From Micromonospora kangleipakensis (GTDB taxonomy: Bacteria; Actinomycetota; Actinomycetes; Mycobacteriales; Micromonosporaceae): a stretch of 64,000 nucleotides of DNA. Numbering within the stretch: the first letter of the stretch is position 1; each line of letters starts with the position of its first letter. Both the position numbers and the translations under genes were made by a program. The stretch is taken from the NCBI RefSeq assembly GCF_004217615.1, contig NZ_SHLD01000001.1:620001-684000 (forward strand), read 5' to 3'. Below the pieces are notes generated by a model, which saw nothing but the letters and a program-made list of their open reading frames with translations, did not search any database and was not told the origin of the DNA. Positions 52,429-60,492 of this stretch are shown piece by piece.

Positions 52429-52487
52429 CTCGCAAGCTCACTCCTCGCGCTCGCGGAGGGACTCGCAAGCTCATTCCTCGCGCTCAC
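52429..52487. repeat. Two-unit direct repeat between GT4 and Fpg genes
   Basis: A 26-mer at 52429-52454 (CTCGCAAGCTCACTCCTCGC...) recurs at 52462-52487 with two mismatches, period 33 bp. TCGCGACTGC also recurs at 52395-52404 and 52415-52424. It lies between divergent genes, so it may hold promoters or be a dispersed intergenic element. Confidence 0.75.
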
Positions 52488-52511
52488 CGGAAAGAAGGCT
52501 ACCGTTGTCTG

Positions 52512-53372
52512 ATGCCCGAACTACCGGAGGTGGAAGCGCTCGCCGGATATCTGCGTGAGCGTGCGGTGGGGCGCAGGGTCGACCGGGTCGAGGTCGCCGC
52601 GATCAGCGCCCTGAAGACGTACGACCCGGCGCCGAGCGCGGTCGCCGGCCGGCCGGTGGTCGACGCCGGCCGGCACGGCAAGTTCCTCGACGTGATCTTC
52701 GACGGCGGCCTGCACCTGGTGGTGCACCTGGCCCGGGCCGGCTGGCTGCACTACCGGGAGGCGTTCCCGTCCACCGCGCCGCTGCGCCCCGGCAAGGGCC
52801 CGGTCGCCCTGCGGGTACGCCTCGACGACGGCTCCGGCTTCGACCTGACCGAGGCCGGCACGCAGAAGAAGCTGGCCGCGTACCTGATGACCGACCCGGC
52901 GCAGGTGCCCGGGGTGGCGAAGCTGGGTCCGGACGCGCTCCGCGCCGACCTGGCCACCTTCGCCGAGCGGTTGCGCAGCCGGCGCGGCCAGGTGAAGGGG
53001 GTGCTGACCGACCAGTCGGTGCTGGCCGGGGTCGGCAACGCGTACTCGGACGAGATCCTGCACGCCGCGAAGCTGTCCCCGTTCGCGATCACCGACCGGC
53101 TGACCGACGACCAGTTGGCCACCCTGCACGCGGCGACCCGGACGGTGCTCGGCGACGCGGTCCGGCGCTCGATGGGCCAGCGGGCCGCCGAGCTGAAGGG
53201 CGAGAAGCGCTCCGGCTTGAAGGTGCACGCCCGGACCGGGCTGCCGTGTCCGGTCTGCGGGGACACCGTGCGGGAGGTCTCCTTCGCCGACTCCAGCCTC
53301 CAGTACTGCCCCACCTGCCAGACCGGGGGCAAGCCGCTCGCTGACCGTCGGTTGTCCCGGCTCGTACGGTGA
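52512..53372 (+). CDS. Fpg/Nei-family DNA glycosylase
   Basis: This 286-residue protein starts MPELPEVEALAGYL, so Pro2 (catalytic after Met removal) and Glu3 are present, has the H2TH region VLAGVGNAYSDEILHAAKLS and a C-terminal zinc finger (CPVCG ... CPTCQ, about 239-267). It removes oxidised bases and cleaves at abasic sites. The chain is within the usual 270-290 range. The ATG 52512 is certain from the family N-terminus. The ribosome site is weak. Confidence 0.9.
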   Translation: MPELPEVEALAGYLRERAVGRRVDRVEVAAISALKTYDPAPSAVAGRPVVDAGRHGKFLDVIFDGGLHLVVHLARAGWLHYREAFPSTAPLRPGKGPVALRVRLDDGSGFDLTEAGTQKKLAAYLMTDPAQVPGVAKLGPDALRADLATFAERLRSRRGQVKGVLTDQSVLAGVGNAYSDEILHAAKLSPFAITDRLTDDQLATLHAATRTVLGDAVRRSMGQRAAELKGEKRSGLKVHARTGLPCPVCGDTVREVSFADSSLQYCPTCQTGGKPLADRRLSRLVR

Positions 53373-53439
53373 GTAACGACACTTCCCGGTTACGGAGAGG
53401 AATCGGCCCGCGCGCGTCGAACCTCCCGGTCCGCGGCTC

Positions 53440-53467
53440 TTCCGGGGCCGCCATCCATCGGTATAGT
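53440..53467 (+). promoter_or_regulatory. Promoter of the sugar transferase gene
   Basis: TTCCGG (53440-53445), 16 bp, TATAGT (53462-53467). The -10 is good, the -35 poor. It would give a leader of about 175 nt to GTG 53649. Confidence 0.5.
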
Positions 53468-53543
53468 GGCTCGGTCCCCGGCTTCGAAACTGGTGCGGAG
53501 CCGGCCGGATCCCAAGCAGGCACCACCGGGCGGGTTGTCCTTA

Positions 53544-53619
53544 GGGTCGCCGTCCGACCCGGAGCCCGCGTGGGAGACTGGAACGGTGGGCGACCCGGGC
53601 CCTCACGGCGAGTGAGGGC
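53544..53619 (+). promoter_or_regulatory. Structured leader with competing stems (possible RNA switch)
   Basis: GGGTCG at 53544-53549 can pair either with CGACCC at 53555-53560 (short hairpin) or, as GGGTCGCC, with GGCGACCC at 53589-53596 (long-range 8-bp stem); both cannot form together. A third stem, GCCCTCAC-GGCGA-GTGAGGGC (53599-53619), ends just before the ribosome site region. Mutually exclusive stems are the mark of attenuators or riboswitches. I do not recognise a known class. Confidence 0.45.
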
Positions 53620-53648
53620 GCGTGTCATGCGGGAGGACATGGGTTGAG

Positions 53649-55205
53649 GTGACGACAAGCCTCCAGCGCCCGGTAACCAACACAGGCCGGAGCAAGAGCG
53701 TGCGGCACGTCGACAGCTTCGAGATCCAGCCGCCGACTCCGCCGTCGCACAACGGCGTACCCCGGTCGGCGTGGGCCCGTGCCCGCCGCCGCGTCTCCCG
53801 CTGGCACCGCCCCTACATCGCGGTGCTGCTGCTGCTCGACTACGGTTCGGCGGCGCTGGCCAGTTGGATCGCCATCCAGACCTTCGACCAGGCCGCCTCG
53901 GGCTTCCAGGACGCCAAGGAATCCTGGTTCCACACGGTGGCGTTCCTGCTGCTCCCGCTCGGTTGGTTGATCATCCTGTGGGGCAACCGGGCCTACGACC
54001 GGCGGTACCTCGGCCTCGGGCCGGACGAGTTCAAGCGGGTGATCCGGGCCGGGGTGGCGGTGGCCGCAACGGTCTCGTTCATCGCCTTCGCCACGAGGAC
54101 CCTGCTGTCCCGGTGGACGGTCGGTTTCGCCCTGCTCGGGGCCCTGCTGCTGATCCTGCTGGGCCGGTTCCTGGCCCGGTTCGTGCTGCACGCGGTGCGC
54201 CGCCGGGCCGGCCACGCCGGGCACCGGATGGTGCTGGTCGGCACCCTGCCGGAGGCGCTGGAGGTCTACACCGCGGTCACCCGCAACCCGGGCGCCGGCC
54301 TGGTGCCGGTGGCCATCCACATCACCGACGGGTACGCCGCCGCCCGCGGCATGGAGACCCCGGTGCCGGTCTACGCCGGCCGGGACGTGCTCGCCCTGGT
54401 CCGCGAGGTCGGCGGGGACACGATCGCGGTCTGCGGCTCGGCGAGCGCGGAGCCGGGCGAGCTGCGCCGGCTCGCCTGGCAGCTGGAGGGCTCCGGCGTC
54501 GACCTGGTGGTCGCCCCCCAGCTCACCGACATCGCCGGTCCCCGGGTGCATATCCGGCCGATCGAGGGCCTGCCGCTGCTGCACGTCGAGGAGCCGACCC
54601 TGTCGGGCCCGGCGCTGCTGGTCAAGAACCTGCTGGACCGGGTCGCCGCCGGGCTGGGCCTGCTGCTGCTGGCCCCGCTCTTCATCGCCGTCGCCGTCGC
54701 GATCCGGGTCTCCGACCGCGGGCCGGTCTTCTTCCGCCAGCCCCGGGTCGGCCACGAGGGGCGGACCTTCCGGGTCTGGAAGTTCCGCACCATGTACGTC
54801 GACGCCGAGGATCGGCTGGCCGGCCTGGTCGACCAGAACGAGACCGACGGCATGCTGTTCAAGATGAAGCAGGACCCCCGGGTCTTCCCGGTGGGCCGCT
54901 TCCTGCGCGCCTCCTCGCTGGACGAGCTGCCGCAGCTGATCAACGTGCTCCGGGGCGAGATGTCCCTGGTCGGGCCGCGCCCGCTCCCCGCCGACGACGG
55001 CGACTTCCTCGGTGACGTGCGCCGCCGGCTGCTGGTCCGGCCGGGCATGACCGGGCTGTGGCAGGTCTCCGGCCGCTCCGACCTGTCCTGGGACGAGGCG
55101 GTCCGGCTGGACCTCTACTACGTCGACAACTGGTCGCTGGCGTACGACCTGAGCATCCTGTGGCGCACGGTGGGCGTGGTGCTGGCCCGCAAGGGCGCGT
55201 ACTGA
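53649..55205 (+). CDS. Polyprenyl-phosphate sugar-1-phosphate transferase (WbaP/WcaJ/EpsL-like)
   Basis: This 518-residue protein has four N-terminal membrane segments (about 45-165), a CoA-binding-like domain (about 170-290), and a C-terminal bacterial sugar-transferase catalytic domain: a membrane-associated helix (LLDRVAAGLGLLLLAPLF), RVGHEGRTFRVWKFRTMY, FLRASSLDELPQLINVL and VGPRPLP. It starts exopolysaccharide synthesis by transferring sugar-1-P to undecaprenyl-P. GTG 53649 is chosen; GTG 53622 is possible. ATGGGTTGA at 53639-53647 upstream is a potential 2-codon upstream ORF. It may prime the polymer of the 27-46 kb locus. Confidence 0.88.
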   Translation: MTTSLQRPVTNTGRSKSVRHVDSFEIQPPTPPSHNGVPRSAWARARRRVSRWHRPYIAVLLLLDYGSAALASWIAIQTFDQAASGFQDAKESWFHTVAFLLLPLGWLIILWGNRAYDRRYLGLGPDEFKRVIRAGVAVAATVSFIAFATRTLLSRWTVGFALLGALLLILLGRFLARFVLHAVRRRAGHAGHRMVLVGTLPEALEVYTAVTRNPGAGLVPVAIHITDGYAAARGMETPVPVYAGRDVLALVREVGGDTIAVCGSASAEPGELRRLAWQLEGSGVDLVVAPQLTDIAGPRVHIRPIEGLPLLHVEEPTLSGPALLVKNLLDRVAAGLGLLLLAPLFIAVAVAIRVSDRGPVFFRQPRVGHEGRTFRVWKFRTMYVDAEDRLAGLVDQNETDGMLFKMKQDPRVFPVGRFLRASSLDELPQLINVLRGEMSLVGPRPLPADDGDFLGDVRRRLLVRPGMTGLWQVSGRSDLSWDEAVRLDLYYVDNWSLAYDLSILWRTVGVVLARKGAY

Positions 55206-55245
55206 TCCTCTTGGCCTAGCGGCCGCGAGGCGTCAGGATCGCTGC

Positions 55246-56469
55246 GTGGGTGGCAACCTCTCCGCCGGGTTCGGCGTCGTCTCGCTGATCACCGCGCTGG
55301 CCGCGGCGCTCTGGGCGGTGCTGCGGCTGCGCGCCCGGCGGGGCATCGCCACGGCGACCCAGCGGGCCACCTACGAGGTGCTGCACACCGCCGGGCTGGC
55401 CGCCGAGCCGTTGCGGGCGGGGCTGAGCGCGGCGGGCGCGGCGAAGGCCGTACGGCATCTGCGGGCCCTGGTGGGCGCGGCCGGGCTGGCCCTGACCGAC
55501 CGGGAGGTGCTGCTCGCCCTCGACGGGCGCGGCGCGCACCACGGCGAGCAGCTGCTCGCGGCGGCCCGGCGGGCGGCGGCGGCCGGGCGCTCGACGGTGC
55601 TGCGCGAGTCGGAGCTGCAGTGCGACCTGGTGGACTGCCCGGTACGCGGCGCGGTGGTGGCCCCGCTGAGCGCGGACGGCCGGGTGGTCGGGGCGCTGGT
55701 CGCGATCGCGGACGGCCAGCCGGCGCCGGGCCTCGTGCAGGCCACCCTGGAGACCGCGCACTGGGCCGGCGACCAGCTCGCCCTGGCCGAGCTGGACTCG
55801 TCCCGGGAGCGGCTGGCCCGGGCCGAGGTGCGGGCGCTGCGCGCCCAGATCAGCCCGCACTTCATCTACAACGCGCTGACCGCGATCGGCTCGTTCGTCC
55901 GGACCGACCCGGAGCGGGCCCGGGAGCTGATCCTGGAGTTCGCCGAGTTCACCCGCTACTCGTTCCGGGCGCACGGCGAGTTCACCACCCTCGCCGAGGA
56001 GCTGCGCTCGATCGACCGCTACCTGACCATCGAGCGGGCCCGGTTCGGTGACCGGCTCCAGGTGCGGTTGCAGATCGCCCCGGAGGTGCTGCCGGTGACC
56101 CTGCCGTTCCTCTGCCTCCAGCCGCTGGTGGAGAACGCGGTCCGGCACGGGTTGTCCCGCAAGCCGGGCACCGGCATGGTGAGCATCGAGGCCCGGGACG
56201 CGGGCGCGGAATGCCACATCACGGTGGAGGACGACGGAGTGGGGATGGATCCGACGACGCTGACCGCCGGCATCGCCGAGCTGGCCGGCGCCGGCAGCGA
56301 CCCGACCGACGACCCGGGCCAGCACGTCGGCCTCTCCAACGTCGACGAGCGGCTCCGGTCGGCCTTCGGGGACCGGTTCGGCCTGGTGGTGGAGACGGGC
56401 CTCGGTTCGGGTACGAAGGTGAGCATGCGGGTGCCGAAGTTCCACCCCGGCGTACGGGCGGGATCGTGA
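55246..56469 (+). CDS. LytS-like sensor histidine kinase
   Basis: This 407-residue protein has one N-terminal membrane segment (about 8-28), a GAF-like domain (about 60-180) and a His_kinase (LytS) domain with the phospho-acceptor His205 in QISPHFIYNALTAIG, then the ATPase region (LVENAVRHGL, EDDGVGM, GLGSGTKVSM). It is coupled (GTGA) to a LytTR regulator, so they form a two-component system. The GTG 55246 is used. Its signal is unknown. Confidence 0.9.
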   Translation: MGGNLSAGFGVVSLITALAAALWAVLRLRARRGIATATQRATYEVLHTAGLAAEPLRAGLSAAGAAKAVRHLRALVGAAGLALTDREVLLALDGRGAHHGEQLLAAARRAAAAGRSTVLRESELQCDLVDCPVRGAVVAPLSADGRVVGALVAIADGQPAPGLVQATLETAHWAGDQLALAELDSSRERLARAEVRALRAQISPHFIYNALTAIGSFVRTDPERARELILEFAEFTRYSFRAHGEFTTLAEELRSIDRYLTIERARFGDRLQVRLQIAPEVLPVTLPFLCLQPLVENAVRHGLSRKPGTGMVSIEARDAGAECHITVEDDGVGMDPTTLTAGIAELAGAGSDPTDDPGQHVGLSNVDERLRSAFGDRFGLVVETGLGSGTKVSMRVPKFHPGVRAGS

Positions 56470-57257
56470 GCGAGCGGACCGACCGGGTCGGCGGGCTGAA
56501 CGCGACCGGGTTCCTCCGGGTGCTGGCGGTGGACGACGAGCCGCCGGCGCTGGACGAGCTGGCGTACCACCTGCGGGCCGACCCGCGGGTGGCCCGGCTG
56601 CACACGGCCGGGGACGCCACCGAGGCGCTGCGGGTGCTCCGGGACGGCGACGTGGACGTGGTCTTCCTGGACATCCGGATGCCCGGGCTGGACGGGATGG
56701 AGCTGGCCCGGGTGCTGCGCCGGTTCGCCCGGCCGCCAGCGATCGTCTTCGTCACCGCGTACGACGACGGCGCGGTGGACGCCTTCGACCTGGGCGCCAC
56801 CGACTACGTGCGCAAGCCGGTCCGCGCCGAGCGGCTGGCCGAGTCGCTGCGCCGGGTGATCGGCTCCCGGGTGGTGCCGTCGCACCCGGCGGCCATGGCC
56901 CGGGCGGAGGAGGACCCGACCATCCCGATCGAGCTGGCCGGGACGACCCGGATGCTGCCCCGCTCGGCGGTGCGCTGGGTGGAGGCGCAGGGCGACTATG
57001 CCCGGCTGCACACCGCGGACGGCTCGCACCTGGTCCGGGTGTCGCTGGCGACCCTCGCCGAGCGCTGGGCCGACGCCGGGTTCGTCCGGATCCACCGGTC
57101 GTACCTGGTGCAGTTGAAGCTGATCGCCGAGCTGCGGCTGGTCAACTCCGGCTACGTGGTGGTGATCGACGGGGCCGAGCTGCCGGTGAGCCGCCGGCAC
57201 ACCCGGGAGCTGAAGGACAAGCTGGTCCGGGCGGCCAAGCAGGACTGGAACCGCTGA
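56466..57257 (+). CDS. LytTR-family response regulator
   Basis: This 263-residue protein has a receiver domain (about 17-130) with Asp69 in VVFLDIRMPG as phospho-acceptor and Lys in YVRKPVRAERL, and a LytTR DNA-binding domain (about 158-258: WVEAQGDYARLHTADG, FVRIHRSYLV). The GTG 56466 overlaps the kinase stop. Such regulators commonly control envelope, polysaccharide or fermentation genes; no target is visible here. It ends 12 bp from the convergent Ser/Thr kinase stop. Confidence 0.92.
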   Translation: MSERTDRVGGLNATGFLRVLAVDDEPPALDELAYHLRADPRVARLHTAGDATEALRVLRDGDVDVVFLDIRMPGLDGMELARVLRRFARPPAIVFVTAYDDGAVDAFDLGATDYVRKPVRAERLAESLRRVIGSRVVPSHPAAMARAEEDPTIPIELAGTTRMLPRSAVRWVEAQGDYARLHTADGSHLVRVSLATLAERWADAGFVRIHRSYLVQLKLIAELRLVNSGYVVVIDGAELPVSRRHTRELKDKLVRAAKQDWNR

Positions 57258-57269
57258 CCGGCGTACCCG

Positions 57270-59414
57270 TCAGACCGGCGGCACCCGGGTGTCGGCCGCA
57301 TGCAGGGGCACGTAGTGGTCGAAGAAGAGCGCCTTGACCAGCTCGACCCGGCCGGACACCCCGAACGCCGCGAACAGCGACATCATGCCGTCCTGCACCG
57401 CGTACGCGGAGATGCCCAGATCCTGGGCGATCTGGCGGGTGTTGCGCCCCCGGGCGACGGCCCTCAGCAACCGCCCCTGCCAGGGCTCCAGCCCGAGGGC
57501 CCGGATGACGAACTCGCTCACCTGGTGTGGCCGGATGCGCTGCACGGTCACCGACACCGCCGCCTCCCGCGGCACCGCGTGGAAGGCCAGCCAGCGGCCG
57601 TCGTGGTGGACGCCCGACGGATCGAGCACCCCCGAAGCCCGTCCCCGGGTGACGGCCGCGCCCATCCGGGCCAGCTCCGCGGTGTCCAGCAGGTGCCGGG
57701 CGTCCTCGGTCATGTCGAAGAGCCGACCGTCGGGCGAGAGGGTCAGCGAGCCCGCCAGCGGCGACCCGCGCCGGGTCGGCTGCGCCGGCACAGCCGCCGG
57801 GGGTACGGGCGGCCTGCCGCGTCCCCGGCGGGCCCTGGGCACCCGGAGCCACCGGGACGCGGACGGCTCCTCGGTCGGCTCGGGAGCGGCCTCCGGCGGC
57901 GGGGTCACCGCTGGCGCGTCCCCGCGGACGAGGCTGCGGTGCAGCGCCGCGCCGAGCGGCCGGCTCGCGGGCGCGAGGTGGGCGAGGTCGGCGTCCGTGA
58001 ACCGGCCCCCGGCCCGGTACAGCAGCAGCGTCCCCCAGGTCCCCTCGTCGTCGTAGCAGGCCAGACGCAGTTCGTCGGAGAAGCCGCGCGGCTGCAGGAC
58101 GTTGCGGAACCGCCAACTGGCGGACGGGTCCCCCTGGGTGCTGGCGCCGAGGGTGCCGACCCGGGCGCCCTCCGCGAGGTCGACGATCCGCAGGACGTCC
58201 TCCTGCCCGTACTCGTTGGCGAACAGCTCACGTTCGAACTGCTCGTCGTGCGGGCCGCCGTCGACCACGCAGGACGCCCACATCAGCGTGGTCGGGTCCA
58301 GCACGGTCCAGAACGCCAGGTCGAACCCGACCGCGTCGCGCAGCAGCACGCTCGCCTGCTGGCGGAGCCCGACGTGGTCGAGCGAGCCGTCGAGGTGCCG
58401 GGCGAGCCGCGCCACGTACGGTTCACGGGCGGAGCCGGTGGTGGGCAGCACGGCGAGCGGATCGGGCCGGACGACGATCCTGCCCCGGTCGGAGCCGGCC
58501 GGGCTGCCGCTGCCCGTCTCCCCCGCAGAGCTCTCCGGCCCGTCCGGATCGTCGAGATCGTCCTCCACGGGGCGGTCCAGCGGTACCTGGACACCGGCCG
58601 CGTACGCCAGGGTGACCGCGAGCTCGTGGCTGTCCGGCCGCTGTGCCGGCTCCTTCGCCAGGCAGCGGTGCACGAGGTCGCGGACGATCGGGGGCAGGCC
58701 GGGCAGCCGGGGCAGCGGGGCGGGTTCGAGGAACGCGTGCGCCTCCAGCATCTCCGCGTTCGACTGCACGGTCCACGGCGGCCGGCCGGCGAGCAGCCGG
58801 TAGAGGATCATCCCGAGCGCGTAGACGTCGGTGGCCGGGACGACCGTGTTGCCGAAGAGCCGCTCCGGCGCCACGTACTCCGGGGTGCCGACCAGTTCTT
58901 CCCCCTCCCCGTCCGGGTCGCGCTGGCCGGCCACCGCCGCCAGCCCGAAGTCGACCACCTTGGCGCCGGCCGGGGTGAGCATCACGTTGCCCGGTTTGAC
59001 GTCGCGGTGCACCACTCCCTGCGCGTGCGCGGCGGCGAGCGCCGAGGCGACCTCGGCGCAGTTGCGCAGCGCGGACTCGACGGAGAGCGGCCCCCGCTTG
59101 AGCCGCTGGTGCAGCGAGCGACCCTGGAGGAGTTCCATCACCACGAACGGCACCTGACGACCGTCGTCGGTCATCGACTCGCCGTAGTCGTACACGGCGG
59201 CGATGTGCGGGTGGGTCAATCGGGCGGCGGCCCGGGCCTCGGCCAGCACGCGCTGCCGGGAGTCCGCGTCCTCGGCGAACCGGGGGCCGAGCACCTTCAC
59301 CGCCACCTGCCGGTCCAGGACCTCGTCGAAGGCACGCCAGACGACCCCCATGCCGCCCTTGCCGATCTGGTCGACCAGCCGGTAGCGGTAACCCAGGATC
59401 GCCTCGCCCCCCAC
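57270..59414 (-). CDS. Ser/Thr protein kinase fused to GAF-like and LuxR-type output domains
   Basis: From GTG 59414 this is a 714-residue protein. The kinase domain (about 9-275) has Lys40, HRDVKPGN (136-143), DFG (155-157) and APE (about 180). A low-complexity linker is followed by a GAF-like sensor (about 355-490) and an unusual C-terminal region (about 590-714) ending in NTRQIAQDLGISAYAVQDGM and then FAAFGVSGRVELVKALF, the HTH of LuxR/NarL-type regulators. It could phosphorylate and bind DNA. The start is uncertain: ATG 59540 (MITTSDPIH) is an alternative, adding 42 residues. It is upstream of the Tad genes on the same strand but after them in transcription order. Confidence 0.82.
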   Translation of the reverse strand: MGGEAILGYRYRLVDQIGKGGMGVVWRAFDEVLDRQVAVKVLGPRFAEDADSRQRVLAEARAAARLTHPHIAAVYDYGESMTDDGRQVPFVVMELLQGRSLHQRLKRGPLSVESALRNCAEVASALAAAHAQGVVHRDVKPGNVMLTPAGAKVVDFGLAAVAGQRDPDGEGEELVGTPEYVAPERLFGNTVVPATDVYALGMILYRLLAGRPPWTVQSNAEMLEAHAFLEPAPLPRLPGLPPIVRDLVHRCLAKEPAQRPDSHELAVTLAYAAGVQVPLDRPVEDDLDDPDGPESSAGETGSGSPAGSDRGRIVVRPDPLAVLPTTGSAREPYVARLARHLDGSLDHVGLRQQASVLLRDAVGFDLAFWTVLDPTTLMWASCVVDGGPHDEQFERELFANEYGQEDVLRIVDLAEGARVGTLGASTQGDPSASWRFRNVLQPRGFSDELRLACYDDEGTWGTLLLYRAGGRFTDADLAHLAPASRPLGAALHRSLVRGDAPAVTPPPEAAPEPTEEPSASRWLRVPRARRGRGRPPVPPAAVPAQPTRRGSPLAGSLTLSPDGRLFDMTEDARHLLDTAELARMGAAVTRGRASGVLDPSGVHHDGRWLAFHAVPREAAVSVTVQRIRPHQVSEFVIRALGLEPWQGRLLRAVARGRNTRQIAQDLGISAYAVQDGMMSLFAAFGVSGRVELVKALFFDHYVPLHAADTRVPPV

Positions 59415-59577
59415 CGGCTCAGTCTGCCCTTTCCGTGCCCCCGTCGATCTGTCGGAAATCCATCCCCGCAGGTCGGCCCGGCGGGGTGCGACGGATTCCC
59501 GGCACGGACCCGGATGGATCGGGTCCGACGTGGTAATCATCGTCCCGGTCCGCGCCCGGCGCACGGTGAGTACGCGG

Positions 59578-60489
59578 TCAGTTGCCGAAGGCGTCCAGCA
59601 GCCGGAGCACACCCGGCCCGATCACGACGACGAAGAGCGCGGGAAAGAGACAGAAGATCATCGGAAAGAGGATCTTCACCGGCACCTTCTGCGCGAGCTC
59701 CTCCGCCCGCTGGCGGCGCCGCAGCCGCATCTCGGCGGCCTGCTGCCGCAGCACGCGGGCCATCGGGACGCCCAGGGTGGTCGCCTGCACGGCCGCCGAG
59801 GAGAACGCCTTCAGCTCGTTGACGCTGGTCCGGACGGCCATCTCGCGCAGGGCGTCCACCCGCGGCCGGCCGATCTGCATCTCGTGCAGCACCCGGGCGA
59901 ACTCGCCGACCATCGGCCCCCGGCCGTTGCGGACCACCTGCGCCAGGGCCGCCTCGAACCCGAGACCCGCCTCGACGGTCACCACGAGGGTGTCCATGAT
60001 GTCGGGCAGGGTCCGGCGGATCTCCTGCTGCCGCTCCTGGGCCAGGTGCAGCACGAGCAGGTCCGGGGCGAGGAAGCCGGCGGCGGCGCCGGCCAGCACC
60101 CAGAACACCGAGGCGACCGGACCGGCGACGAGAGCGGCCAGCACCAGGCCCACGGCGCCGCCGGCGAAGAGCAGCACCCCCTTGTACGCCAGCACCGCGT
60201 CCATGCTCAGCCAGGAGGGATTACCCGCCTGGTCCAGCCGGCGACCGAGGCCCTCGAAGGCATCCGCGGGGGTCAGCCGCCGGCCGAGCGTCCGCGCCCG
60301 GTCGGCCAGTGCCCCGTGCGGCTGGCCGGTGGGCCGCGGAGTCGACGGGAGCAGGCGGTAGCCCTGGTCGGCCACCCGCAGGGTACGGGCGACCGCACGG
60401 CGGTCAGCGCCCCCGGTGGCGCCGACCAGGGCCACCACCAGGGCCAGGAACAGCGCGCCCAGGCCGGCCAGCAACAGCAGCGAATCCAT
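59578..60489 (-). CDS. tadC: Tad pilus inner-membrane protein TadC
   Basis: This 303-residue protein has the T2SF fold: three membrane segments in the typical pattern and PDIMDTLVVTVEAGLGFEAAL in the cytoplasmic domain, with the second LPALFVVVIGPGVL near the end. TadC pairs with TadB in the Flp pilus assembly platform. ATG 60489 starts MDSLLLLAGLG, 3 bp from the tadB stop, so it is in the same operon. Confidence 0.9.
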   Translation of the reverse strand: MDSLLLLAGLGALFLALVVALVGATGGADRRAVARTLRVADQGYRLLPSTPRPTGQPHGALADRARTLGRRLTPADAFEGLGRRLDQAGNPSWLSMDAVLAYKGVLLFAGGAVGLVLAALVAGPVASVFWVLAGAAAGFLAPDLLVLHLAQERQQEIRRTLPDIMDTLVVTVEAGLGFEAALAQVVRNGRGPMVGEFARVLHEMQIGRPRVDALREMAVRTSVNELKAFSSAAVQATTLGVPMARVLRQQAAEMRLRRRQRAEELAQKVPVKILFPMIFCLFPALFVVVIGPGVLRLLDAFGN

Positions 60490-60492
60490 GCC

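Noticed and set aside
52379..52474. N-terminal extension of the GT4 protein (32 codons).
   Set aside because: It is encoded by the tandem repeat and precedes the normal family start VRIVVAHNRY.
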